Shown here: piece after piece, positions 35,106 to 47,100 of the stretch | Position numbering within the stretch: the first letter of the stretch is position 1 | Layout of the letters: each line of letters starts with the position of its first letter | Assembly (NCBI RefSeq): GCF_026914265.1 | Contig: NC_069125.1 | Location: 63,415,479-63,479,478 of the forward strand | DNA length: 64,000 nucleotides | From: Mya arenaria | Lineage: Eukaryota; Mollusca; Bivalvia; Myida; Myidae | Direction: 5' to 3' | The notes under the pieces: generated by a model | Seen by the model: only the letters and a program-made list of their open reading frames with translations | Told to the model about the DNA's origin: nothing | Database searches by the model: none | Made by a program: the position numbers and the translations under genes

Positions 35106-38100
35106 ATGCGACTTACAATATCATTGTTAGCTGTCATTTTCAAGCGAAAGAAGAATACGCCTGGAAATGTAACAATAGGGTATGTTATTAAGGATATTTA
35201 TGTTGAATTAAACTTTTATACAACTGAAACAAATGTAGAATGATGCGATAATTACGGTCGGTGGAATTACCGAAAACCCGAAAATCCCCGTAAATACCGA
35301 AAATCCCTTCCATTCTCTGAGGTATATAGCGTTTTCTTTAATGCGCCCGGTTTTACTACTTTATTGTGTTCGAATGTTGTATGCCGTAATTGTTGGAGGT
35401 TGGAGAGGGGTGGGGAAGCCTAGGGAGGGTGGGGATGGGTGTCGTGGTGACTAAAACCCGGGACCCCCTTTCATTTTCAAAAGTTCGTACAAAAGAAGAG
35501 TATGCGAGGAGGTTCTTACGCCGTTCCTTCAAAATTGCATTGTGTTTTAGTGGGTTGTATGCTGTATATCTTGGTGGTTGGAGAGGGGTGGGGGAGTCGG
35601 AGTAGTTGGGGTGGGGCAGGGAGTGATTAAACCCCGGGAACCCCATTCATATTTCTAAGTACATACACAAGAGTATGCAGTATGGTTTAAAACTGTATTG
35701 TGTTTAAGTGGGTTGTATGTCGTGGTTGAGGTTGGTTGGAGAGTGGTGGGGGAGTCGGAGGAGGGGGTGGTGGCTACGAAGAAGTCTCAAATACTACTTT
35801 CACATATCTCATTTCAAATTGTAGAGGTAAGGGAGGGTAGGGTCGTACCTTACCGTATACAAAAAAGTATGCGAGGGTGTGTACGCCGATATTTAATACT
35901 TCATTTTGGTCGTCCTGTATGCCAAAGTTGTTGGTGGGTGGAGGGGGGTGTGGAAGTCGGACGAGGGGGATGGCTAAATCCCGGGAAGTCCTTTTAATTT
36001 CATATATGTTAATGTTTTAACGACTAGTTCAATATCACATTTCATTGTGTTTGGTTGCTATTCGTATTTTAAGTATATCGTATATTGAATGTTTTAAAGG
36101 TGTATTATTTGTTATTGATATTTCCTGTAATAAGTTATCCGTTTATTTCGTTGTAAAGCGCCTTTGAACGTGTGGTTAAAAATGGTGCTGTATAAGTTAA
36201 TCGATAAATAATAATTGTGTATTGTGAACAAGTTGTGTGTCGAGAAAGGTGAATAACTGGTATCAAGCGGGAGTTGATTATACAATTGTCCTTATGTGTA
36301 TCATAACGAATTGTATGTGTCTCAACTGTTATGTGGAATCGCTTGGTATGTTTCATTGCACAATCTCGTGAAGAAAGAAATGCAAATTGTACAATTTCAC
36401 TTAAATACCATCACTGCACATAAATACGAATCATCAACAGCATATTAACATTGGTCATGATAGGAAAGTGTTATTAATGAATAAAAGCATAATCTAATAT
36501 TTTATATCGTAAAGCATACCGTTTAAATACTTACATGCAATACTCGTCTCAATATCGATATGGACATGCCATTGTGAGATATTGGTCCATGTCTGTTATC
36601 TATCAGTAATGACACCCCGCTGTGACAGATTCTTATCGTGCGGTCAGTACCTGGAACCATGCTGTCACTGATGACTATAATACGATGTGCATTGAACCCC
36701 AATCAATGGCGTTCTGGTTCAAAACGGAATGCTCCTGTGAACCAGAAATTAAATCTTGTATTTACACGGAGGTAACAAGTAAGAGTACGCGGTGTATGAA
36801 ATAAACATCGGAAGTCTGAATATTTATTTCTTAGTGTAATGCAGTTCAAGAGTACGTTGCACGTCAGTGTTTACGATATTAAAGAAATTTAATATAATAC
36901 ACCACTGAGGGCCATATGACATAATAAGGACAGGCCATTTACCCATCGAAGGTGTATATGGACCGAGGCGTAAGCCGAGGTCTGTTCACCTTCGGGGGCT
37001 GAGTAGGCGGTTATTATAATGCCATATGTCCCGAAGTGGTATATTATATGAAAGAGGATGATCTTAAGCGAAGTGATATTGCTAATTTTCGACCATATGA
37101 GAGCGTTCAGTTATGGCAGGATAAATGTGGACTTGAATTGAACCAAAGATTTGTATTATATATATATATTTTTTTCTAATTTAGATGAAAAACAGATTGT
37201 TCATTCACCGTGCTATATTCAGGCCACACCACGAGGAGGCGCTCTCGTCATGGCCCATCCCCCACCCCCACCCAAAACCTACCCTCATTTAGTTGAAGAA
37301 GTTTCAACACATTCCTAATTTGTTGCGTACTACAGCTTCAGAGAACATTGAAATGCAACAGCATCTTCAAAAAATCATAAAAAATTGGTCTAATTGCAAA
37401 TAACCTCCCTCCCTTATGGACTTTCATTTCGTATTATTTTAAGACGGACTGCTTATGCAATGTTAAAAATATTCATCAATTAATCCCGAAAGAAATCGAT
37501 ACTTATTTTGAAATAATCATCCTATTCTGCGAAAACAGTTAGGTTGCCGAAACATTCACGGGAATGACCGTAAAGTGATATGTTCGAATTAAAGGTAATT
37601 AACAACCGTCTTGCCACTATGACAGTACTCGTGAACTGTACCTTGTTTGTTATATAGACCTATCTAGCTCACAAACATTTTTCTATAAACCTTAATATCC
37701 CGTTTTAGAACTATTCACATAAAGGCATACCAGCATTTAAATGGGTTAGTAATCATACAGAAATGCAATGTTTTAAGTCCACGTAAGAGAGCTATATAAT
37801 GGCTCTCTTCAGCAGCAATGTAGCACTAGTTAACGCGCAAGGGTTGTGGCAAATGTAAAGCATGTATAATAATAGAAGTTAAATACACATATGATAGCCT
37901 GAACAGTCAGTGTTTAAAATAAAATAAATAAAACATATGTACAAGATGTAAAACTGAGTTGACAAAACAGTTGTATAATGACTGTCAATTATCAAGCAAA
38001 GCATACAAAGAACCCATGGCTAGAAAGATAGGTATAATGGTGTGACATTGTTGGCAGTACTGTTGAATGTCACGTCAATGCATATGTCTCAGCTTTCCCT

Positions 38101-41100
38101 AAAGGGGGACATAAACTGAAAACATAAGCACCCTTTTTTCATTTTTTAAGTACAGTTGTTACTTCATGCGTACCTCAAAGACTCGAAAGCGAAACGCGAG
38201 GAAAATATGCCTGTAACATGTCATGTTGTCGAGCAAGTTCGAACTCTTCATGAACTTTTCCTGAACTATTTTTATTTATTTGTTGTTGATGCGATATAGA
38301 GAAATATTTCATCATAAAGCGATGATTAAGGAATAATCCATCCCAGTAAATGTAGTCGACATCAGCTAACCGTATTTATTGCTGGCCGTTTACAAAAGGA
38401 GTAATTGCATTTGCGACGTGAGTTGCGCTGAGAGATATGCCACCTCAGTGAGACTGAAGTTTCCCTACAATGGGATTCACGGCGGGTCTCTGCAGCAACA
38501 AACTCACGCGCTTAAATGGGTTTCACCGATTGTCTAGCTCTGACATAAATGGTACACCCCAAAATTGAATTTACCATGTATATCGTTTGACATAAAAGTG
38601 CATGTTGACATCAGCTAGCCGCTATTATTGCTTATTATTGGCGCATGGTTTTCGACGACGACAAAAGGTTAACGCAATTTGGAAAAAGGAGTAGTTGCAC
38701 TTGCGACGCGAGTTGCGCTGAGAGATATGCCACCTCAGTGAGACTGAAGTTTCCCTACAATGGGATTCACGGCGGGTCTCTGCAGCAACAAACTCACGCG
38801 CTTAAATGGGTTTCACTGATTGTCTAGCTCTGACATAAATGGTACATCCCAAAATTGAATGTACCATGTATATCGTTTGACCTAAAAGTGCATGTTGACA
38901 TAAGCTAGCCGCTATTATTGCTTATTATTGGCGCATGGTTTTCGACGACGACAAAAGGTTAACGCAATTTGGAAAAAGGAGTAGTTGCACTTGCGACGCG
39001 AGTTGCGCTGAGAGATATGCCACCTCAGTGCGACTGAAGTTTCCCTACAATGGGATTCACGGCGGGTCTCTGTAGCAACAAACTCACGCGCAAGCACTTC
39101 AAAAGGTATGACATGTTTTCCAGAGTAGACACAGCATGGCACGAGCAAAAATGATACAAAATGTTACACAATTCAAAAACACATTTTATGAACAAAAAGA
39201 CATACAATAAAACACATAACATCTAAAATGACAATTTTTTTTGTACCGGACAATGGCGCACAGTAAATCCACAACAAACAATTGAATGCGCTTATGCATG
39301 AATTTGATGTTACTCCATATAATGGGAAATTTTCGTTTGGTAATTTTCAACACGCTTTTTTCGGGTAGTTCGGCGTCACATGATCTCCCATATGAGGCGC
39401 CCTATCAGATATGGTAAAAAACAGTAAAATTTGGGGTTAGTCCGTAAGTAGCTGGACATGATGAAGGCAACGACATCAGCATTTACGTAGTTTCAATTAA
39501 TCTAGATGTTCCTGTACATAACGAATGTTCTGGTCTTACCGAGCGCCATATCCGGTGATCTTATATATATATCGAAACAATTAACACACATAATTACAAC
39601 ACAACTGAGAAGCACAATTAAGGCGTTTTCGAAGCACAGCTAGACAAACTGATACATGACATAGGTCTTTAATATATTTAAATGTCCGCTGACTGGATTT
39701 AAATGTATGTTTTTTTAATTTCTTTGCCATTTTGCTTTCATCTATATTTGTTTTAATCGGTGGTAGCTGTGTGAATTATTTTGTTGTATTATTTTCATTT
39801 TAAAGAAGGATTTTGAAAAGTTATCTGCATTTCATACAGCGCCCTTAACTGACTGTGAACACAAGTGGAGGTTACACAATTTCTACAAACAGTAAAAAAC
39901 GGGGACCAAGTGACAGTTGAAAAGATGGAAATAAACTGGGCAAAAGAAACGCGAAATTATACACCAATAGATTAAGTTTGGTAAAATGTGGCAAATATCA
40001 CAACAACACAAGCATGACATGGACATAAATAATGGTTGCATAGAAGTATTCATGTTGAGCTTCATTTTTTCGAGAACAACCTCAGTTAAGAAGGTCCGTA
40101 AATTCTACATTATATAATGAAAAAATGTGTAGATTTAAGTTGAAAATAGTTGCCCGTTAATTTTATAAAATTGCAAACATAAGTACAGCTGCTTAATTCA
40201 ATGTACAACGCGATCTACTTGCGTGCGGCGTAGTTAAAGTGTACCGATTTCTTACTTTGTAAACCGTTCATAGACATTTGAGGTTGTTTTCGTAGGAAAT
40301 GGCCAAGGTGCTCCGAATGAAAACATCGGCGTACATGCATAAATAGATTGCATAGATTATAAATATAACAAAGTGACCACGAAAAAAATATTGCATAGAA
40401 TAATCAACATCAACTCATTGCACACAATATCTGATACAATACAAATAAAACATTACAAAATCATGTGCTACTGTCACCGACTTTAATGTGAACTGATTGG
40501 TAACTGAATGTGAATTTGCAGTGAGCATTAAAAGTCCTAAATGAGCTAATTCTTGAAAAATAATTTAAATTAAATTATAATACCATATACATCTTTTCGT
40601 AAATTTTTACAGTTGTTACAATCTGTGAAATCTTGTCTTACTTAGCAAGTAGCGATGCTTTACTTTATCAAACAGTCGGCTAACCACAATAGAAAATCTG
40701 CACAAGTTAGAGAACAAAAGGTGACACACATTACATATAATATTAACATATATACAAAAACAACACTATCTTGAAATACTCCTGTAGTTTAGTATTAAGA
40801 ATTGTCTTCTGAGAACATTATGCCAAAATATCGAAATGTTAAACCGTCTCATTCTTAACAAATTAAGTTGGTGAATCCCAAACATCTATTTCAGCCGTAA
40901 TTGCGAGTTAAAAAACGTCACAGATGCTAATATATTAATATGTGTAAACATCTATCTCATTACTTTTAATTAAAATACAATTTGAACTTTTGTATAGAAA
41001 TGTTAGGTAATGAAACCAAAAAATAAATAAAAAATATTGCAATGTGCTTCTGGCTGGATTCGAACCATTATCATGAAACCCTCAAAATATTCTTAGTCCC

Positions 41101-44100
41101 TGTGCTTAACACTACAGGCTAAAGCATTGAGTATCGAGTGGAGGTTTTATTAGGGGTGTGCTACCTTAATGGTCGCATACTTCAGGAACTGTACAAATAC
41201 ATTTCTATATTCCCCAATGTTCTTTCATATTATTTGTACACTGGTGACACGTCATCTTGTTTTGAGTAATAGCTGGATTATACACTCAATTCGCCCATTC
41301 TTAATCATCATGATTTAATTTCAGCTCATATAACTGTCTTAGAAAACAACACATTGCAGGGAATGTGTATCGGTTTAGTGGCAGTGAACTGCTACTACCA
41401 TTCTTCTTTGTGATTACGCTTGGCTAGAATAAATCGCGTTATTAATCACAAGCTGAGGGATTTCGCTTTCTGTACGGCAAATTGGATTCGCACGCACGCA
41501 AGCACGCATGCACGCACGCACAACTGCTTTGACTGTAGTCAGTGGCTTCAAACTTCATCCTGCAATGTTTATTATGCTGAACACATGAACAGATACAAAT
41601 TAACATTATTGACGAATGAAACGAGCACAATTACATGTACCGGCACACTGCCGACCTAATTCTATAAAACAACTTTTTCAGTCCCTTCTCATTTAAATGT
41701 ACTTTGTCTCGCATGAACTCGGCTGGAAAACGTATGTGTGGAAGCCGCAAAACTTCAACGAGCTCTCTCTCTCTTCCCCAGCAACTGGTTAATTTGTGCG
41801 CGCTGGCTTGCAAAAGACCTGTACCCCAACCCGTCCCGGAATGCTCCACGCTCCCCAATCTCCAACACCAGGATGGTAGATACACCACTGTCAAGGAAGT
41901 CCTGGGCAATGTCAAGTACGGCCGCCACTATGTCCTTCGGTACGGATGTAGTTGTGATATCATTGCCGCCCAAACTCACTATCACCAAGTCCGCCCCGTA
42001 CATCTTCACCTGTTTCAAAAGTCCTGGTTTGGGTTTGGAAGCTTTCATCCCGCCCGCACCAAAGAAACGCACCTCCATAGGCACCTAAAAGAATACATTT
42101 AATATTGTAAATGGCTTCACAGATGTTGCCTTTGTAATATTCTTTTCAATTATCACCTCATTGCAACATTGTTTTAATAATTGTCATCCGTATATATTCA
42201 ATTGAAGTAAAACATAATATATACAAAACAGAATATATATGCGGCCTTTCAATTATAGAATTACTACACAACTTATGACTGTAACATTTCCCAGTGTGCA
42301 AAGTGCTTAAACATCACATATGAATACATAATATATCATTGTACATTCAGACCTAATATTTAGTACGCTTAATTAGGTTGAGTCATTAAATCGTGACAGT
42401 AGGTGTTTACAAAAAGTCTACAAGCTGCACTCTCACAGATTGACCATCCTAAAACTTTTTAGTACGAGTATATTGGCATGTCGTTATATGACAACTAGAA
42501 ACAAACACGTATAAATCGCCGATGTAAGCTAACTAAATAGGAAGTTAGGTTTTACTGTACATAGTGAGTGAACATGAAAAAACAACGCACCTTGAGGTCC
42601 TCATTGCAGAATGCGTCTAGTCGCCAGACGTGACTGTCCCCGAAAATTGCAACTTTCTTCATTTTTAATAACAAGGGTGAACATAACATACATGCAATAT
42701 ATTTGAACACACCTTTATATATACTGACAATCTGACGATTGTGCTCAAGCCATGCCAAGGTGTTAATTCTGCTACAAACACTCATTACACGGTTCTAACT
42801 TTGATATATCAACAAGCGCTTTCATTAGGTACTGCGAATTCACACCCTTTTACCAAACACGTGAAATTTAACATATCACGTTCTCACGGTGTTCCGACTT
42901 TAATTAGCCAATTTTAAAATCCATATTCGCTTTCAACTATTCCCCAAATATTCCTCGCCTTTCTTTTTAAAAGCAAATGCTTACAACGCTTTTCCTAAAA
43001 TGTATTCACTAAATCTATATTGTACTATTATTATACCAAGAACAATACGAATATAATTGATAAAACATACATATATATAGAAACACTGACGTGCAATGTA
43101 CTCTTGAACTGCACTGCATTAAGAAATAAATATTCCGACTTCAGATGTTTCTCTCATACACCGCGTACTCTTACTTGTTACCTTCGTGTAAATAAAACAG
43201 AACAGATATTTTATTAAGACTTGTACAAAGTACATCATCTTCTTAACCACAAATGAATAATAAATAAACAAACACATGGTATGACATAGGTTATACATAA
43301 TATGAAATAGAATCATAAATACATCCAAAAAATTATTCACATCAGGTGAGGATGAACAAAACTATTATAATTATAAGTGAATATTTAAAGTTTATCTTCA
43401 AATACTCCTTTGTGTAAATACAAGATTTAATTTCTGGTTCAAAGGAGCATCCCGTTTTGAACCTGACCGCCATTGGCGTTCAATACACATCGTATTATAG
43501 TCATCAGTGAGAGCATGGTTCCAAGTACTGACCGCACGATAAGAATCTGTCACAGCGGGGTGTCATTACTGATAGGTATCAGACATGGACCAATATCTCA
43601 CAATGACATGTCCATATCGATATTGAGACGAATATTTCATGTATGAATTTAAATAGTATGCTTTATGATATTAAATCTTATATTAAGCCTTTATTCAGTA
43701 AATACACTTTCCTATCATTGTCATGACAAATGTTAAAATATGTTGATGATTCTTATTTAGGTACAGTGATGGTATTTATGTGAAATTGTGCAATTTGCAT
43801 TTCTTTCTTCGCGAGATTGTGCAATGAAACATACCAAGCGATTCCACATAACAGTTGAGACACATACAAATCGTTATGATACACATAAGAACAATTGTAT
43901 AAACTAGGCACACAATTGTTAGATATTCTTTTTCTTATGTACAAGTGATTCAAAGGTAATATTTCTACTATTGATACAACCTTATTCATTGTGATTTGAC
44001 TATAATGTTTTCTGGCTTCATGTAAATGACCGTCCGATACTCGTATTGGGTATCATATGAATTGTAGTTAGAAATTTACATTATATCTGCCGCCATGTAT

Positions 44101-47100
44101 ATATGTTTTGTATAGGACCTCATTTGCCATGTTTATGGTATGAGAGAATAAACCGTGTTTGACTTTGACTTTGAATATAATCAACTCCCGCTTGATACCA
44201 ATTATTCACCTTTCTCGACACACAACTTGTTCACAATACACAATTATTATTTATCGATTAACTTATACAGCACCATTTTTAACCACACGTTCAAAGGCGC
44301 TTTACAACGAAATAAACGGATAACTTATTACAGGAAATACCAATAACAAATAATACACCTTTAAAACATTCAATATACGATATACTTAAAATACGAATAG
44401 CAACCAAACACAATGAAATGTGATATTGAACTAGTCGTTAAAACATTAACATATATGAAATTAAAAGGACTTCCCGGGATTTAGCCACCCCCCTCGTCCG
44501 ACTTCCACACCCCCCTCCACCCACCAACAACTTTGGCATACAGGACGACCAAAATGAAGTATTAAATATCGGCGTACACACCCTCGCATACTTTTTTATA
44601 TACGGTAAGGTACGACCCTACCCTCCCTTACCTCTACAATTTGAAATGAGATATGTGAAAGTAGTATTTGAGACTTCTTCGTAGCCACCACCCCCTCCTC
44701 CGACTCCCCCACCACTCTCCAACCAACCTCAACCACGACATACAACCCACTTAAACACAATACAGTTTTAAACCATACTGCATACTCTTGTGTATGTACT
44801 TAGAAATATGAATGGGGTTCCCGGGGTTTAATCACTCCCTGCCCCACCCCAACTACTCCGACTCCCCCACCCCTCTCCAACCACCAAGATATACAGCATA
44901 CAACCCACTAAAACACAATGCAATTTTGAAGGAACGGTGTAAGAACCTCCTCGCATACTCTTCTTTTGTACGAACTTTTGAAAATGAAAGGGGGTCCCGG
45001 GTTTTAGTCACCACGACCCCCATCCCCACCCTCCCTAGGCTTCCCCACCCCTCTCCAACCTCCAACAATTACGGCATACAACATTCGAACACAATAAAGT
45101 AGTAAATCCGGGCGTATTTAAGAAAACGCTATATACCTCAGAAAATGGAAGGGATTTTCGGTATTTACGGGGATTTTCGGGTTTTCGGTAATTCCACCGA
45201 CCCCGATAATTACGAGGGTGCGGTGTTGATACAATAATATTGAATACACTTTTAAAGTCAATGTTCTTAAGGCTGAGGGAAAAGTGCGCCTGAAATTAGG
45301 CTCAATCAAAGCCATTGCTACACACACTACATTGGGTAAGAACCAGACGCCCAGTTAGCTCAGTAGTGCAGTGCTAGTGTTCAAGCTACCATGGTTTCAA
45401 GTCCCACACCAAGCATACTTATCTTATACTGTGTCTTCTAAGGTCTACTCCACTGCCATACATGTGTAAGAAGTAAAAGGTAAAGACTTCCTGGATTAGC
45501 CTGAAGTTTAATGGGGGAGGAGGATAGTTGGTATGGGTAAGAATCAACTGCCAAGTTAGCTCTGTCAGCTTTGGAACACACTAAAGCCATTATATTCATC
45601 CAATATTCACGAAACTGAATGATTTTTAGGTCAGTGGGTAAAAGGTAAAAGTCATTTCGTACTTTGGCTGAAAACCCGTTTCTGGTCGAAAAATGAAGAG
45701 CACTTAGGGATAAATAATTTAAACTTGGTAGGCAGATTGGTCATAACTAGCCTATTGATTTTAAGGTCAGTAGGTCAAGGTAAGCCTTTAGCAGATAATC
45801 AGTGTCCTATCAAAAATTGACGAACACTTAGGCTCAGGTATCTCAAACTTAGTAGGTAGGTTTGTCAATGGCAAGCAGTTGAACCAGATTTATTCTGAGG
45901 CTAGAGGGTCAAAGGTGAAGGTTGTGGTGACCTTTGGCAGAGAATCCATTTTCGGTCAATAAATGAAGAATGCTTAGGGTCAAGGATCTCAAACTTGGTA
46001 GGTAGGTTGGTGATGACCAGCTGATGAACCCTATTGATATTTGATGTCAGTGGGTGAAAGTTCAAGGTCATGGTCACCTGAAGCTGAAAACCATTTTCCG
46101 ATCAATAGATGAAGAACGCTCAAGCCCTTAAAAAAAACTAGTCAAAATGTCCCCACTTGTGTCAAAACATCCTTAAAATGCTCAAAATCTTATGACAGAA
46201 ATAGAGACATTTTGATTATCCTTTTGGGGACATTTTCTGAGATCAAAAATACAAAGTAGGGCATGATATAACTTCTATTATAAGTTTTTAAAGTTTTATA
46301 TTAACATATCAGAAGGGCATATTCAACTTTATTCGGAAATAGTTATAAAAACATATACTGGCCAAATTAAACAGTAGGGCTTGAAATGGAAATTCAATTA
46401 GCATTCTACTTCTTCATTTCATTGTTCATATATATATTGCACTGCTGTAAAGACGCATGTTCCCTGTTGTCTAAGGGCATCTCTGTTAGTTTGTTTTATT
46501 GAGAGTGCTAAACTAGATGCTACAAGCACAGAAATAAATGAACACAAATATCTTTCATAAATGATATATTTTCACTGGTTTGTTTTTCAGAGCTAATCAG
46601 AAGTATAAACCAATTAAGACTTCCCAGAAGATGCTGGCAGTAAATTACCTGATGATGGAAGAGCAGAACAACACATACCTCAATAACCCTTATCTCTCTA
46701 ATGTAAGCAATTTTGCTTCAATAACTGGCATGTCTGAACCAAGAGCAATGACAGTCATGAACACAGGCATGGTTAAATATTATTTAGTGGAATTAAGCAG
46801 TCAAATGTGAATCAATTCAGTTGCAGCCAGCCCTTGCTGACCAATGTTCCTATGAAGATTCATGAGTGTAGGTGCAATTCTTTTCATTGTAAATTTGACA
46901 CAAGATTTTTCAGACCATTATACCATTCTGCCTCTCACCTGGGTTGGTTATCATTTTACATCTTAGCACCTTGATGTTAGTATCTTAGTAACTACTTTAT
47001 GTATTGCATTGGAACTTTGGTCATGTGCTCCCATCCATCCAACCTACCAAATTATTTAAGTTAGATAACTCTATCCTTAATTTAATAATTTAATGCAAAT

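Larger units (their letters stand above)
43081..45215 (-). repeat. Right arm of the large inverted repeat
   Basis: Reverse complement of 35252-36872, with scattered substitutions and at least two insertions: 43195-43406 and about 43925-44170. Without those it is close to the left arm in length. The shared 96-aa peptide MGFPGFNHSLPHPNYSDSPT is read here on the plus strand and in the left arm on the minus strand. Confidence 0.9.

Noticed and set aside
35356..35646. 96-aa ORF found twice (35356-35646 and 44812-45102) as a conserved protein
   Set aside because: The conservation follows from the inverted-repeat arms. The peptide is proline-rich, from G-rich degenerate tandem DNA, with no domain.
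38645..38827. 60-aa ORF in the 290-bp repeat as a cysteine-rich small protein
   Set aside because: Only one repeat copy keeps the frame with a start, there is no signal peptide, and tandem duplication alone explains it.
41048..41135. Functional tRNA gene
   Set aside because: A- and B-box-like parts are present, but a proper acceptor stem and cloverleaf were not found; more likely a pseudo-tRNA or SINE head.
41704..42102. Plus-strand ORFs of 132 and 116 aa opposite the SGNH gene
   Set aside because: They are antisense shadows of the minus-strand exon, which carries the recognisable hydrolase motifs.
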